Position numbers and translations under genes: made by a program
Shown: positions 43,417 to 53,183 of the stretch, one piece after another
How positions within the stretch are numbered: the first letter of the stretch is position 1
Layout: every line of letters begins with the position of its first letter
Notes under the pieces: generated by a model
Databases searched by the model: none
Told to the model about the DNA's origin: nothing
Seen by the model: only the letters and a program-made list of their open reading frames with translations
Source: Theobroma cacao
Taxonomy: Eukaryota > Streptophyta > Magnoliopsida > Malvales > Malvaceae
DNA length: 64,000 nt
NCBI RefSeq assembly: GCF_000208745.1
Contig: NC_030850.1
Coordinates: forward strand, 14,662,626 to 14,726,625
Direction of reading: 5' to 3'

Positions 43417-46400
43417 ATGGCAAACACGAGGTTTGGAGTGGGAACCGAGGGTGTTGCTTCCACCCCTGATACAAGGGAGACACGTTCGGGTAGGGTGAAG
43501 AGGAAGTCCATCTTGAGAGACCTCCTAGCCGCGGTAGAGTCTAGGTTGTCCCACCAAGAGGAGCGTGTGGCAGAGCTGGCTGATCGTTGCTAGGCGGAGG
43601 AGGCTCGAAGGGATGGGTGCAAGGAGCACATGGTCGAGCTGCGAGAGGAGCTGCAGGCCGCTCTCAATGAGACCCTCGAGGCATTAACCCAGCGTGATGC
43701 TAGGTGAGAGGTTGAGGCCGAGTAGCTACGATGTGAGATGAGCGAGCTAAGGCGCGAGCTCGAAACGTGCAAGGCACTCCTTGGTGGAGGATTGCTGGCC
43801 GTACAACCGTCTAGCAAGGTGGACATCCCCAAACTGAAAGAGTTCAAGGGCCAGTGGAATGCCCAAGACTTCGACAATTTCGTGTGAGGGATGGAGCAAT
43901 ACTTTCGGGCCACCAACATTGCCGATGATGGTAAGAAAATCAACACAGCTTCGATGTATCTTACTGACTTGGCTTGTTTATGATGGCATAGGAGGTGTGA
44001 TGAGAGGCACGGTGGAGCTGCCATCTCAATGTGGACTGACTTTGTGCGCGAGCTGAAGGCATAATTCTACCCCGAGTACCCGTAAGATGAGGCGCGGGGC
44101 AAATTGAGACGCCTAACGCAGCAAGGGGGAGTTCGGGAGTACGTGAGGGAGTTCACCGAACTCATGTTGCAGATCAACGACCTAAGCGAGCAAAAGTCTT
44201 TGTTTTGCTTCCTTGATGGGCTGAGGCCGTGGGCAAGACAGGAGCTCCAACATCGAGGGGTCCTAGACATCACTGCTGTGATGGCTGCAGCAGAGTCCCT
44301 GATTGAGTTTCGCAAGGGGGATGCGGATAAGGATGAGGGGAAAAGCAAGGCCAAGGTGAATGCCACTGCCAAACCACTGCCGAGGGGCATTACCAACGGG
44401 CAAAGCAGCACGCGAGGTACTGTCCAAGGCAGTTGTGCAGGGGATAAGGGCAGGAGGCCCCTGACATGTTTTCTGTGTGATGGACCACACGTGGTCTGAG
44501 ACTGCCCCAAGAAGGCCAAGCTGTCTGCCATCATCCAAGAGGGGGAAAATGAGGGGCAGCAGTAGCGAGATTCTTTGAGATTGGGCACCATGATGCTGGT
44601 AGCACTGAAATAGCACAAGTCGAGCTGTAGCAAGGGCCTAATGTTTGCGGACATAATGGTGGCGGACAAGAAATTGAATGCGCTGGTTGACACGGGAGCA
44701 AGCGACCTGTTTGCCTCTGTCGAGACAGCAAAGATGCTAGGGCTAGACACCAAGGCTGGGGCAGCGCGCATTAAAACTGTCAACAGCAAGGAGATTCCCA
44801 CCGTTGGCACCGCAAGCAACGTGGATGTGGGCTAGGTGAGTGGGTCGGTAAGGAAACCGTCGAAGTTATTCCTTTGGATGATTATGATTTTGTGATTGGT
44901 TTGGATTTCCTTGACCGAATAAATGGCATGGTTGTCGCATTCTTGAGCTGCATTGTGATTCTTGACCTGCAGGGTCAATGTGTGGTGCCAGTAAGGCGCG
45001 AGTAGCAATCCGTGACCACGACGCTGAGCGCCATACAGCTAACAGATGGTGTGCGCAGGGGCGAAGAGACCTTTGTAGCCACGCTATCCCTGAACGAGGG
45101 CGAGCCGAGCGAGGCAGCACCCGAGTTGAGTGAGGTATCGGACGTGCTGGACCAGTATGCGGATGTCATGTCGGCCAAGCTGCCTAGCTCTTTGCCGCCT
45201 GAGCGTGAGGTGGACCACAAGATTGAGCTTGTGCCGGGGGCACAACCACCCGCTAGGGCACCTTACCGAATGGCACCCCCAAAGCTAGCTGAATTACGAC
45301 GGCAGTTTACGGAGTTGATTGAGGCAGGCTTCGTTCGGCCAAGCAAAGCACCCTATGGTGCACCTGTCCTCTTCCAGCGGAAGCACGATGGGACGCTGCT
45401 ATTGTGCATCCACTACCGAGCACTCAACAAGCTGACCATCCGGAACTGCTATCTGATCCCTAACATCTCCAAGCTGTTCGACCAGCTAGAGGAGGCCCAT
45501 GTCTTCTCCAAACTTGACCTGCGGTCTGGGTACTATTAGGTGAGGATTGTCGAGGGGGACCAAGAGAAGACTGCCTACGTGACGCGTTACGGTAGCTTTG
45601 AATTTCAAGTCATGCCCTTCGGCTTAACCAATGCCCCCGCGACGTTCTGCACATTCATGAACAAGGTATTGTCATCGTTCCTTGACAAATTTATGGTCGT
45701 ATACCTTGATGATATTGTCGTTTATAGCAGGACCATGGTGGAGCATGTGTGGCACTTGCGGGCTGTGTTTAAGTGCCTAAAGCAGCACCAGTTGTATGTC
45801 AAGCGGGAGAAGTGCTGCTTTGCTCAGCTGGAGATCCCCTTCCTCGGCCACATTATTAGGGGAAGCCGGATTAGGATGGATGCAGCCAAGGTCCGAGCTA
45901 TCAACAAATGGAAGCAACCCACTAGAGTGACTAGGTTGCTGAGTTTCTTGGGGCTAGCCAACTACTACCGCAAGTTCGTGCGGGGCTACTCAGACATCGC
46001 AGCACCCTTGACCGACTTGTTGCGCAAGGACCGCACATGGCAATGGAGTTCAGAGTGTGAGTAGGCGTTCCAGCGACTGAAGCAGGCGATGATCGAGGAG
46101 CCTGTGCTACGCTTGCCAGACCCGAGTGTGCTGTATGAGGTGCACACTGATGCGTCAGACTATGCCATAGGCGAGGTGCTCATGCAGCAAGGCCAGCTAG
46201 TGGTGTATGAGAGCCGAAAGCTCAATGACACCGAGCAGCGCTACACGGCTCAAGAAAAGGAGATGACAACGGTAGTGCACTGCTTGAGGGTGTGGCGGCA
46301 CTACTTGCTAGGTGCATGGTTCGTGGTGAAGACAAACAACATAGCCAATAGCTTCTTCCAAACCTAAAAGAAGCTGACCCCCAAGCAAGTTATGTGGCAG

Positions 46401-47990
46401 GTGTACTTGGTAGAATTTGACTGCACCATGGAGTACAAGCCGGGTGACACCAATCGGGTTGCTGATGCATTGAGCCGCAAGGCAGAACTGGCGACCATCA
46501 GCCAGGCACAGGACGAGTTACTGGCCAAGATTCGTGTAGGGCTTGCAGGAGATGCCACAACATAGGCCATCATCAAGTGCGCCAAGGAGGGAAAGACGTG
46601 GCGGTTTTGGATGGATGGGGACCTGCTCATAGCCAAGGAAACTCGAGTCTATATGCCAAAGACCGAGGGGCTACGCAAGGAGATCATGCGGGAGCACCAC
46701 GATTCCTTATGAACGGGACATCCAAGTGCCGAGCGGACTGAGGCACTAATCGCGGCATGCCACTACTGGCCAAAGCTGTCCGAGGACGTCGAGGCCTATG
46801 TGCGAACATGCTTGGTCTGCCAGTAAGACAAGGGCGAACAACAGCAGCCAGCAGGGCTGCTCGAGCCCCTAGAGCGGCCCGACCTACCGTGGTAGTCTGT
46901 ATCCTTAGATTTTATTACTAACCTACCTACAACTAATGGGTTTGGTGCTATAATGGTTGTGGTTGACAGGTTTAGCAAGTATGGGATCTTTGTACCGGTC
47001 ACATGAGAGTGCCCAGCTGAGGAGGTAGCCTGGGCATTCATGATGCATGTGGTTAAGCTGTGGGGCTTATCGGAGAGCCTAGTGAGCGACAAGGATGGGC
47101 GCCTCACAAGCAAGTTTTGGACCGAGCTGTTCAAGCTGTTAGGGTCCAAGCTTTGCTTCTCTACTAGCTTTCACCCGTAAACGGATGGGCAGACGGAGCG
47201 GGTAAACCACTTGTTGGAGATCTACTTGCGGCACTTCGTCCACACCAACCAGTCAGATTGGGCAAAGTTGCTGGACGTTGCATAGTTCAGCTACAACCTG
47301 CAGCAGCGGGAGTCGATCGGGAAGAGCCCGTTTGAGTTGGTGATGAGGCAACAGCCAATGACCCCCGGGGCCTTAGTTAACGGCTACACGGGGCCGACAT
47401 CAGCAGCTTTTCGTTATGCCCAAGAGTGGCATGAGTAACGGGACTTGGCTAGGGCGAGCCTTGAGCGGGCCACCCAAAGATACAAGAAGTGGGTGGATAG
47501 GCACCGGCGAGACGTGAGCTTCAACGTGGGGGACTTGGTGTTGGTGAAGCTTCACTTGGTTTTCCGCCACGAGAAGCTGCACAAAGGGCTGGTCTAGAGG
47601 TACGAAGGGCCCTTTCGCATCGAGAAGAAAGTGGGCCGCACGGCATACAAGCTGGAAATGCCGCCCAAGCCAAGGGTGCATTCGGTCTTCCACGTGAGCA
47701 TGCTAAAGCCATACCACGCGGACCCGAACGACCCGAGCAGGAACCGCAGCCAGCGGCATCCCATGGGGCATAAGGCATCGTTCGAGCGGGAAGTCTAGCA
47801 GATTTTGACCAAGAGGGTTCTAAGAAGGAAATACCACCGGTCGCAGCATCAATACCTAGTCTAGTGGAGGGGACTACCAGCAAGCGAGACCAACTAGGAG
47901 TCGACCCAGGCGCTGTGGCAATTCGAGGACCTGGTGGAGTAGTTCTACGGCCAACATGCAACGAAGGCATTGCCGGAATAGTTGGGGGAG
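43417..47990 (+). pseudogene. Gypsy gag-pol polyprotein with many nonsense mutations
   Basis: Gag starts at ATG 43417 and runs to about 44530, with retrotransposon gag core near 44060-44300 and a partial CFLCDGPH zinc knuckle near 44467. The protease DTGAS motif is at about 44690. The frame shifts once at about 44836, then stays open in one phase to 47990 apart from stops. RT has [11 protein letters not shown] (about 45510), MPFGLTNAPATF (45610-45650) and YLDDIVVYS (45700-45727). RNase H follows with DASDYAIG. The integrase HHCC-like region and core lie near 46700-47350, including TDGQTERVN. A chromodomain-like tail (REV.QILTKR...YLV.WRG) lies at about 47790-47930. Stops: TAG is commonest, then TAA and TGA. 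Confidence 0.95.
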
Positions 47991-47992
47991 AG

Positions 47993-48653
47993 TGTCATGC
48001 CCCTTTTGTGGAGGAAGGTGAGACAGCCTGATGGCAAGGGCTTGAGGCTCAGGAATGGGTGAGCCAGCTCGAAGATGGGTGAGCAACGAGGGCTGGAACC
48101 CCTACTAGGCGTCGAGAGGCTCGGAGGCTCGGCACCCATGGGTAGACTGGGTGCACGAGCTAGCGGACAGGCAGTGTGCACGGGCCAGCACGCAGACATG
48201 TGCGTAGGTGCGTAGAAAATTGACTGGCAGCAGAGCTGGCAGACTGAGACGCAGTAGGAGCGCGTGAACTGCCCAGGCAGACTGCCAGAAGTGTGGGAAG
48301 CACTGGCCAGCTCGAGGCCTGCGAGGCAGCCGTTGCCTACCGTTGGCAACAATGCCAAGGGTGCATCAGAAAGGCCCAACAAAGGCCAAAACAGCCCATA
48401 GCTGTTGGGGATTGCCTTGTAACGGCTCCAAGGGGTCCTAAGCTATATAAACCCCTTGAGCCCCCTCATTTGAGACTAATGACTCTTGTATTGGAAATTC
48501 TAGCAATAAAAGCTCTCTCTTTGTTCTCTCAACTCTCTTGTGCTTGCCAAAATCGATCCTAACTCTCTAGCTTGAGGAGGCTGCTAGCCTTTCTAACCCC
48601 TTTTACCAAGGTAAAGGCTAAACCGCATGGGTCAAGAGAAAACCCTCGTGACA
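47993..48653 (+). repeat. 3' LTR of the gypsy element (661 bp)
   Basis: It runs TGTCATGCCCC to CTCGTGACA. Compared with the 5' LTR it has fewer of the 22-bp units and about 150 extra bases at about 48225-48390. Confidence 0.93.
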
Positions 48654-49042
48654 CTCGTCTTCCGATCTCAAATGACGTGATATGCCATCAAAAGTATGGA
48701 CACTATCGTTATGTATCATGTTTGCCTTCATGTGCTCCTAAAAGTTAAGAAGAGAAGAGATGATTACTTGATTCTGTTGCTTATCTATTAGGACAATCTT
48801 TGTCCCCTTAGGCTCACAGATCAAGTTAGCATCATTCTCAGATATTATTTCATCGAGTGATGTGCCTTTTTTCTTTTAGGTATTGAACTTTAAATTCAAT
48901 TAATCAAGTAAGTCAGAGACCACTCTATATTTATTGTTAAAGGTTTGTCACGTCTCATGAACTATTTCATACTACTCAAGCTCACCTATTAGATCATTTT
49001 ACATGCTGCTCAACATAGTAAAAAGCACACAACGATCTTTCC

Positions 49043-49340
49043 TGCACCAATTTTGGTAGGCTTCAAGATCATGATAGTGTTGAGCTAGCTGTATTTCTAG
49101 CTTCTAGCTCTTGAATGATCTATTGAGATTTTCCAAAATCCTTTTGCTCATCTAGGAGATATTGGATTTTACCACACCAAATGTCAATACTTTCTTGCAC
49201 CAATTTTGATAAGCTTCAAGATCACGATGGTGTTGAGCTATATTTCCTGGTTCTAGTTTTTGAAGGATATATCAAGAATTTCCAAAACCCTTGCTCATCT
49301 AAAAGATATTGGATTTTACAAGATCAAATGTCATAATTTT
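49043..49340. repeat. Tandem duplication, 153-bp unit
   Basis: TGCACCAATTTT, GCTTCAAGATCA, GGTGTTGAGCTA-like and AGATATTGGATTTTAC recur in order at 49043 and 49196. The unit lies in the coiled part of the old copia gag. Confidence 0.85.
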
Positions 49341-51417
49341 CGTCATTCAATTTCTCATATTTGTTCAAATCAATCACAATGTTCTTAAAAAATCATATTT
49401 AGCTACATTTTTTTTGAAAAACTGAGAAGGTATATTGTTAGTAATGTTAGCTGCATAACAATGAGGAAATATCCAAAAGAGGGGTGAATTGGATTTCTAA
49501 AAATTCTTTTCAACAAATCAAATTTTTAATTAAAACAAGCTTGAAGATAAGTTCACAAATTTGTTTTCACTTTGAAACATACCAAAAGTAATTTAGTAAG
49601 CAAATTAATGAATAAGCAAGTTGAAAACATATTTTTAAAACTCTTCAAAGTAAAGTTCACGAATATATCAAGGTGATTCAAAAGTAATTTAAAAAGTAAA
49701 TTAAAAAATAAACAAACTAAGAACAAATATTCAAATCTTTTGAAAGTAGAGTAAAATGCGGAAGTATAATAAGTGAAGTGTGAATAGGAAATGCTCAAGT
49801 TCAAGGAGTTAAAAGAAGAGAGATAATACACAAAGAATTTATAAAGGTTTGACCCTCTCCATTAATGCCTACATTCTTTCCCTTAGCAAGTTAAGGAGTT
49901 TAAATCCATAGAGGTTCAACCCTCTCTATAGGTGCCTATATACTTTCCCTTAGCAAGCTAAGGAGTTTAAATCCACTCTTTAAAAACAACTTTTTCAAAA
50001 CATTAAGCATAACCTTTACAAAGCACTACCTTTTATGGATGAAGTATAACCATTGCCTTTTTAAGGATAAGCATAACCTTTAGACACTAACTTTTAAAAG
50101 CTAAGGAACAACCTTTTTCTCTCTTACAATTTCGAATAGCAAGGGTACTTGTAAAAGGTGGATTTTTCTAAGTGGGTACAATGGAGATAAAGTATAATGA
50201 ATACAAATGATAACAGGCTCGAAGATAGTTTGAAAGCTAAATGGAAGAATGTGAGTTGCTTGTTCTAACTTGGTTTCTCTTTCTTTTTCTTCTTGTTGCT
50301 TGGCTCTTGATCAAATGATCTTTTTCTCAACTTTCTCTCACTCAAAATGTGTTGGAGAAGTTTTTTTTATACTTAGAAAAAGTTTGGAGCTGTTCGGGAT
50401 GATTTGGTGGAAAAAGTTTGGAGTTGTTCGAGATGATTTGGTAGAGGAACTAACCATATTTCTTGTCTTTTTCGTGTCTAACAGCTATTTTCTAGAGTTT
50501 GAGAATCGATCTATGGATTTGTTAGAAGTCAATTCTTCTAGCCTCTGGAGCATTCTATTTTCTAAGAATTGGTCAATGCATTCTTGCGAAGTCGATTCTT
50601 CTTGCGTCTAGAGCATTCTGTTTTGTGAGAACCGATCAATGCCTCTCCAGAAGTTGATTTTTCTTTCACTTTGGGTGTCAAATTCAAAATTCAAGTTTGC
50701 TTTTGCTTGTTTCATCCTTCTCCAATTATCCCATCATTTTTTCTTTTCCAAGTTTTTTGAATTTTTCTTTTGCAACTTTGAGAATCGATCGTTTGATGCT
50801 TGAGAAGTTGATTCTTGCTCTTCTAGTGACTTTTGTATATTCAAGAATTGACGTTTCCTTTTCAAGAAGTTGATTTTAAAAGCTTGAACTTGAGATTTAA
50901 AGTGTTCAAAAGAATTTTCTTTTCACACACAATCTCAAACAACAAGTTCAAAAATCAATCAAGTATGAAAACACTAAAGTACTTCAAAAATATTCAAGGA
51001 TCACTCAAATAAGAAATTTTGATCATTTTTATCATTTCAAAACTCTAATCATTTTAAAGCTAACATTTATTAATATTTCAAAATCAAGAGGGGATAAACA
51101 TATCCAAGTACAAGCATAAAAAACCGTAGCAAAACGAAAACAATATGCGGTAAAGCAATTACTCGATACTACATCAAGATAACTTAATCCTTCCAAGTGG
51201 AGGGCAAAATAATGCACAACAGAAATCAATAATTAACACCATATCATAATATTTTATCACATAAATTCAAATCAAATAATGAAAATAATATACAAGTTAT
51301 AAGATAAAAAATTCACTCTGTTTCCAAGCATCTCTTACATACAAGTAATAGTTTCATTTTTAATAGGACAGGGGTCCCAATGGAGGGACAGTTGTCTTAT
51401 TAAAAGTTGGGCTACAG
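49341..51417. other. Non-coding interior of the old copia-type element, with small tandem repeats
   Basis: Two 67-bp copies of GGTTTGACCCTCTCC / CTTTCCCTTAGCAAG / AAGGAGTTTAAATCCA lie at 49846-49985. Three units of 63 bp starting AGAATCGAT / AGAATTGGT / AGAACCGAT lie at 50502, 50565 and 50628. The remaining DNA is AT-rich and I see no gene. It may be the 5' untranslated leader of the element or further unidentified repeats. Confidence 0.55.
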
Positions 51418-51539
51418 ATGTCCATTCATCAACTTTTTCTGCCATGGAAAGGAGTACCTCGCTTCAAGTCCTCATATGGAAAAACTAATTGGCTGGTCAC
51501 CCCACCCCACCCCATCCCCAACACCCCACCCCCCCCCCN

Positions 51540-51816
51540 TTGGATTGTTTTGAATTCGAATGGCATATATAGGCCCTCAATGGAAGCGGCAGCGGCAGGA
51601 GGCTACTCCCTCCGGTTTGGTAAATGCACAGCTTATAGAGCTGAACTTTGGGGAGTTTCTAAAGGATTAACCCTTGCTTGGGACCTGGGACACGGAAGAA
51701 TCAATCTTGAAGTTGATTGTATGTTGACAGTTCAAGCTATAACATCTCCTTTATCACATCCCTGCTCCAACTCAGATCTGATCAAGGCCATACAGAATCT
51801 TCTTCAACGCGAATAG
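51540..51816 (+). pseudogene. RNase H-like (RVT_3) fragment
   Basis: A plus-strand frame carries WIVLNSNG, AAAAGGYSLRFG, CTAYRAELWGVSKGLTLAW, INLEVDC and a tail, which is the plant RVT_3 RNase H order with the catalytic Asp of the first motif replaced by Asn (LNSNG for LNTDG). An ambiguous base (N, 51539) and a C-run precede it, and no reverse transcriptase is present. It is the second such fragment in the window, on the opposite strand to the first. Confidence 0.75.
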
Positions 51817-52218
51817 GATGTGAAAACTCATCACATTTTTCGTGAAGGGAATAATTAACAGATTTCATGATAAATTTGGATTTTTTTGATAACATCTTGG
51901 TTAATTTATGATAATCCACCTTTAGGGTCTACAAACTTGCTTTTGTCTGATGTGTTGGGTGTTTGTTTTCCACAATTGATTAGAATATAAATTTTTTCTT
52001 AAAAAAAACTACTTTAAATAATTCATGCGCAAAAGTTAGTTTTAGGAGTAAAATTTAAAAAATTTCACTCAACCAAAACCTCCCACTTAGCATGGCATAC
52101 CTAGACATGTTATTAAATTGCATATTATAAAAAAATGAAATAATTTTACTTTGATTAAATATGTGTTAGTTTTTTACCTTTTCACGACTAATGCAAAGTG
52201 ACTCTAAGATCTTGATTT
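51817..52218. other. Spacer before the right LTR
   Basis: AT-rich, no gene or repeat recognised. Confidence 0.5.
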
Positions 52219-52591
52219 TGAACGTGTTATGAACTCATGGTGAGAAACTACTACCATAGAATTGAGTAGTAACCACACTCTTTCATAGTACAAGAACTTT
52301 AGCCTAACAATTGGTTTTTCTCCAGGGAGGAGAGATTTCTAATCTTGTATTTTAAGAACACTCTTGATGAATTGTTGACGTTGTTTGGTGAACACCTGAA
52401 CCTATTTATTACCCTTTAAAAAACACCGGATTACTTTTACTCAGATAATCTTAATAATATTTTATCGGATAATGTTAATGTCTAATCATTTTGATAATAC
52501 CAATATATCAAGATCAAAAGGTAAACTATTATTTTAGATAGTCTTATCCAGATAGGGTGATTATCATGGAAGTTATCTTAAAAGTGCAACA
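52219..52591 (-). repeat. 5' LTR of the old copia-type element
   Basis: On the minus strand it starts TGTTGCACTTTTAAG and ends AACACGTTCA. It is diverged from the left copy by many substitutions and small indels, which suggests an old insertion. Confidence 0.65.
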
Positions 52592-53183
52592 TAACAATTG
52601 ACTTGAGTGTTGCCATATTCAACCATCTTTTGAATGGTTTTGATCCTCGAGTGAAATTTTGATTAAATCATACAAAATGGTAGTCAAAAGAGTTCCATAT
52701 CATGATTGACAATTAAAACTACCAAAAGAAAACTATTTGTGCTTTATGTTCATAGAACAGGAATCCTATTCTGTCATACTCCTAGGCTATTGACAGTAGG
52801 AACCAATTTGTTCATTTCACTATGTACATAATTTAAAGCCAAATACATAATTGACTCAAATATTGTATAATGGCAAAGATTCTGTAGTAGGAAAATAGGA
52901 AAAGAGTGTTTAGGATTGGGGGAGAAATAACAATTAAGTAGAATTCCATTAAAGGTATGCTTTTCCTCATAATGAACATTGTACGCACTATTTTCTTTTA
53001 TGTGTAAAAGGAGAAACAAAATACTAGATGTGGAGTGCCACTGCACACAACATAAATTAATCGCAGCCAGAGAATTCCTATCCTCGTCACAGAGTCCCGC
53101 TCTAAATGAAAAAAAAAAAAGAAAAAAAGAGGCAACGGCTAACCGTCTCTTTGTTTGTCATAACTCTCTCTTCCTGAAACGTT
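52592..53183. other. Hydrolase gene upstream region
   Basis: Unannotated spacer, then an A-rich tract (53107-53130) and a GGCAACGGCTAACCG stretch (53131-53146, MYB-site-like) just before the start codon at 53184. Promoter function is inferred. Confidence 0.45.

Larger units (their letters stand above)
42827..48653 (+). mobile_element. Ty3/gypsy chromovirus-type LTR retrotransposon, full length but inactivated
   Basis: It has two LTRs starting TGTCA and ending TGACA, a tRNA-iMet primer site, gag, protease, RT, RNase H, integrase and a chromodomain-like C-terminus, then a GTTGGGGGAGAG polypurine tract before the 3' LTR. Flanks CTAG (42823-42826) and CTCG (48654-48657) fit a 4-bp target duplication with one change. 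The element is GC-rich compared with its surroundings. About 29 in-frame stops break an otherwise continuous frame. Confidence 0.95.
42450..49130 (-). pseudogene. Copia-type gag (UBN2-like) split by the gypsy insertion
   Basis: On the minus strand, the right part (48654-49130) carries a helical segment ending FDGISRHLRSEDE just at the gypsy junction. The left part (42450-42826) resumes with RLxxAKS and a Lys-rich, CYNYRRK-like zinc-knuckle remnant (about 42600-42720). Removing the gypsy element and one copy of the 4-bp duplication joins the codons in frame, which shows the interruption directly. Stops and frame changes elsewhere make it non-functional. Confidence 0.7.
41737..52591 (-). mobile_element. 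Old copia-type LTR element, gag only recognised, interrupted by a gypsy element
   Basis: Two related direct repeats bracket this region (41737-42091 and 52219-52591). A minus-strand gag remnant lies between them. Next to the left LTR, on the minus strand, is a GTAGGAGA polypurine-like tract; next to the right LTR is a degenerate primer-site-like AAATCAAGATC stretch. No reverse transcriptase or integrase of this element is seen, so it is either heavily deleted or a gag-only derivative. The gypsy element 42827-48653 is inserted in its gag. Confidence 0.6.

Noticed and set aside
42827..48653. GC-rich island with long open frames on both strands, suggesting bacterial DNA or contamination
   Set aside because: It is a complete LTR retrotransposon with matched LTRs, tRNA-Met primer site and gypsy motifs. 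The opposite-strand frames are shadows created by high GC.
48648..48668. TCTTCCGATCT, identical to the tail of a common Illumina adapter, exactly at the gypsy 3' junction
   Set aside because: On the minus strand these bases are the codons for RSEDE of the interrupted copia gag, and the frame continues on the other side of the gypsy element. It is genuine sequence, not adapter contamination.
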